A DNA stretch of 64,000 bases from Halarcobacter bivalviorum (GTDB lineage Bacteria; Campylobacterota; Campylobacteria; Campylobacterales; Arcobacteraceae): assembly GCF_003346815.1 (NCBI RefSeq), contig NZ_CP031217.1, forward strand, positions 806,001 to 870,000, written 5' to 3'. Made by a program: the position numbers and the translations under genes. Below the pieces are notes generated by a model. It was not told the DNA's origin. It searched no databases and saw nothing but the letters and a program-made list of their open reading frames with translations. How positions within the stretch are numbered: position 1 is the stretch's first letter; the number at the start of each line of letters is the position of its first letter. Below, one piece after another: positions 62,059-64,000 of the stretch.

Positions 62059-63316
62059 AAATATTATAGTTAATTATTTAAGTTTGTTTTTTGCTGGCTT
62101 ATCAGGAATATTTTTAAATATTTTTATTATTTCTGTATATGACTCGATTGTACTTGGAAATTTTAACTTTTTTTTAGCTTTTGTAATTGTATTATCACAG
62201 TTTTGTGTAGGAGGAATACAGTTTTCTGTATTAAAACATAATTCTCATTATATCAGAAGAGTTAGTGAAGTTTCATCATCTGTTGTATCTGCATTATTTT
62301 TATCAGGAATTTTTACATTCTTTATTATCATTATCTTATATCTACTTACTCCATTATTAAATAACTTTTTTGATTTAAAGAATTTTTCACAATCAATTTA
62401 TTTAATTATTCCATCTCTTTTATTTTTTTCTTTAAATAAAATATTATTGATGTCTTTAAATGGTTTAAATTTAATGCAAAACTATGCATTTTTTAATCTT
62501 CTAAGATATGTACTACTATTATTTTCAGTAGTTTTATTTTACAATCTTGGCATTAATGTGGAGTATTTAATTTCAGTATTCTTTATTTCTGAATTTATTT
62601 TATTTATTATGATGATTAGTTTTATGTTTTTTAAAGTTCTTATCTTAAGTCTTCCTAAACAAAGATGGATTAAACGGCATTTCTTTTTTGGTTTAAAAGG
62701 AATGTGGGGTGGAGCTTTAATGGAAACAAATACACGTATTGACATATTAATGATTGGTGCCTTTTTGGGATATGGTGCTGTTGGAGTATATAGCTTCGCC
62801 TCAATGGTTGCTGAAGGATTTGCACAAGTTTATACTATTTTAAAGAATAATGTTGACCCTATTTTTGGAAAAGCATATTTTAAAAATGAGATAGATGTAA
62901 TCAATCACACAATAGATGAAGTTAGAAAGAGATATCTAATATATTTATTTGGATTAGGTATAGTAATGATAATGTCATATAAGTTTATATTTATTAATAT
63001 ATTTAGTTTGAATAAAACTATGATTGTTGAAAGTTGGAATGTATTTATTATTTTAACTGGGTTAATAATGTTATCATCATTTTATAGACCATTTATAGGC
63101 CTTTTAAATCAAATAAATCAACCAGAAAAATTTTCACAAATTATAATATTTAGTGTAATTTTAAATATTATCCTTAATATAGTATTAATACCATGGCTCG
63201 GAATTTATGGTGCAGCATTTTCTACAGGATTAGTTTTTTTTGTAGAAAGTTATCTAGTTTATTTATTTTCAACAAAACATTTTTTAATTAAGGAAAGTTA
63301 TGCTCGAAAAAATTAG
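62051..63316 (+). CDS. Wzx-type oligosaccharide flippase 2
   Basis: The 421-residue protein has about twelve membrane segments and the polysaccharide-transporter layout (YLSLFFAGLSGIFLNIFIIS near the start; LKGMWGGALMETNTRIDILM midway). Start ATG 62051, preceded by AAGGAAC at proper spacing; an in-frame ATG at 62036 lies inside the acyltransferase gene. A second flippase in one locus suggests two different lipid-linked glycans or a replaced cassette. Confidence 0.85.
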   Translation: MHKNIIVNYLSLFFAGLSGIFLNIFIISVYDSIVLGNFNFFLAFVIVLSQFCVGGIQFSVLKHNSHYIRRVSEVSSSVVSALFLSGIFTFFIIIILYLLTPLLNNFFDLKNFSQSIYLIIPSLLFFSLNKILLMSLNGLNLMQNYAFFNLLRYVLLLFSVVLFYNLGINVEYLISVFFISEFILFIMMISFMFFKVLILSLPKQRWIKRHFFFGLKGMWGGALMETNTRIDILMIGAFLGYGAVGVYSFASMVAEGFAQVYTILKNNVDPIFGKAYFKNEIDVINHTIDEVRKRYLIYLFGLGIVMIMSYKFIFINIFSLNKTMIVESWNVFIILTGLIMLSSFYRPFIGLLNQINQPEKFSQIIIFSVILNIILNIVLIPWLGIYGAAFSTGLVFFVESYLVYLFSTKHFLIKESYARKN

Positions 63317-64000
63317 AAGAAATTATATTTTTCTATATATCATGTTATCTGGTTTTTTTTATTTTCTAATTAATTTTAAATATTTGTTTTCTCTTACTGA
63401 TGCAAATGATCCATTACAATATATAATTCCTTCTTTGTATCCAGAAAATGGATTTGAATTTATTGATAGGATTTTATTATGGCTATGGTTAAGATTAATT
63501 TCAAATCTACCTATACCTTTAGAATATGTAAGTGGTATCGCAACTTTATTAGTTACAACTTTTACATTAATGTTATCTTTGTGGTATTTAAATAAGAAGG
63601 TAAATATAATAGCAAGTTCTATATTTTTACTTTTATATGTATTTAGTCCAGCAATTTTAGAAATTTCTTCATATACATATCCTATGCAACTTTTTACATT
63701 GATATTACTTTTTGTTTCGATATGTATAGATTTATTGTCAAATAATAAAATTAAATTTTTTATTATTGGTTTTTTTCTTGTATTTCTTTTATTTACAAAA
63801 ATTCAAGCCTATTCTTTTGTAATATTTATAGCTTTTTATTTATATTATATTAGTAGTAAGAGAGATTTTTTTAGAAATCTAAGATATTTAATATTTGGAA
63901 GTATTTGTGCATTTCTTTTAATCCTATCAATTATTATCTATCTTGATGGCTATATTGTATTAAAAAATATGATTTTAAATTATCTAAATGAAATGTTTCA
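63300..64000 (+). CDS. Polytopic membrane protein, 3' end cut by window
   Basis: An open frame starts with ATG at 63300 (AAGGAAAG just before) and runs to the end of the window without a stop, giving at least 233 residues. It begins MLEKIRRNYIFLYIMLSG and is almost wholly hydrophobic, with about six membrane segments. The first periplasmic loop holds TDANDPLQY, an acidic loop as in GT-C glycosyltransferases, which use acidic residues there. Candidates are a GT-C sugar transferase or a Wzy polymerase. It overlaps the flippase gene by 17 bases. Confidence 0.6.
   Translation, partial: MLEKIRRNYIFLYIMLSGFFYFLINFKYLFSLTDANDPLQYIIPSLYPENGFEFIDRILLWLWLRLISNLPIPLEYVSGIATLLVTTFTLMLSLWYLNKKVNIIASSIFLLLYVFSPAILEISSYTYPMQLFTLILLFVSICIDLLSNNKIKFFIIGFFLVFLLFTKIQAYSFVIFIAFYLYYISSKRDFFRNLRYLIFGSICAFLLILSIIIYLDGYIVLKNMILNYLNEMF

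Noticed and set aside
1-64000. CRISPR array, tRNA, rRNA, transposase or integrase
   Set aside because: I found no regularly spaced repeats, no cloverleaf-like sequence with a CCA end, and no protein with transposase or integrase features.

Overview
The window is strongly AT-rich, with a codon choice dominated by AAA, TTA, GAA and AGA. It looks like chromosomal DNA from a Campylobacterota bacterium, most probably the Arcobacter group. This rests on gene content and layout: a lipooligosaccharide (LOS) locus bracketed by waaC and waaF, a short 401-residue glucose-6-phosphate isomerase, a ferredoxin next to a Ppx/GppA phosphatase, a DctPQM TRAP transporter and a Cache-type two-component system. 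No taxonomic marker gene (rRNA, rpoB) is present, so the assignment is an inference. I see no tRNA, rRNA, CRISPR array, insertion sequence or prophage.

Region 1 (1-10.3 kb) is general metabolism and transport. It holds the 3' part of a radical SAM/SPASM gene, an EI24 membrane protein, a divergent response regulator and Cache histidine kinase, an AraC regulator followed by the azlCD branched-chain amino-acid exporter, and a leftward TRAP transporter (dctQ, dctM) with two tandem dctP genes. The two dctP genes are identical over about 1,060 bases but keep different last codons and related, diverged promoters. A 37-residue membrane peptide gene sits between azlD and dctM.

Region 2 (10.5-18.9 kb) holds gltB-gltD (NADPH-type glutamate synthase), an inositol-monophosphatase family enzyme, a 2[4Fe-4S] ferredoxin and a Ppx/GppA phosphatase, in one tight rightward run that leads straight into waaC.

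Region 3 (18.9-45.1 kb) is a large LOS core locus running from heptosyltransferase I (waaC) to heptosyltransferase II (waaF). It encodes a lipid A acyltransferase, DgkA, an LtaS-like phosphoglycerol/phosphoethanolamine transferase, an O-antigen ligase-like protein and many GT2, GT4 and GT9 glycosyltransferases. It also encodes two EptA-like transferases, a CDP-deoxysugar cassette (rfbF, rfbG, RmlC-like epimerase, SDR, rfbH), a glycosidase-fold protein, and five small protein-kinase-fold proteins (three YrbL-like, two InaA/Bud32-like) plus a P-loop kinase. The kinases suggest unusually extensive phosphorylation of the core, or regulation at the enzyme level. DgkA would recycle the diacylglycerol released by the phospho-alcohol transferases.

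Region 4 (45.1-64 kb) is a capsule or O-antigen locus. ugd, pgi and a UDP-glucuronate 4-epimerase supply uronic acids. wbpA-wbpB-wbpD-wbpE make UDP-2,3-diacetamido-glucuronate. Two Wzx-type flippases, two left-handed beta-helix acyltransferases, further glycosyltransferases and two sugar amidotransferases follow. One amidotransferase is a stand-alone WbpG type. The other is fused to its own class II glutaminase domain. The window ends inside a polytopic membrane protein gene.
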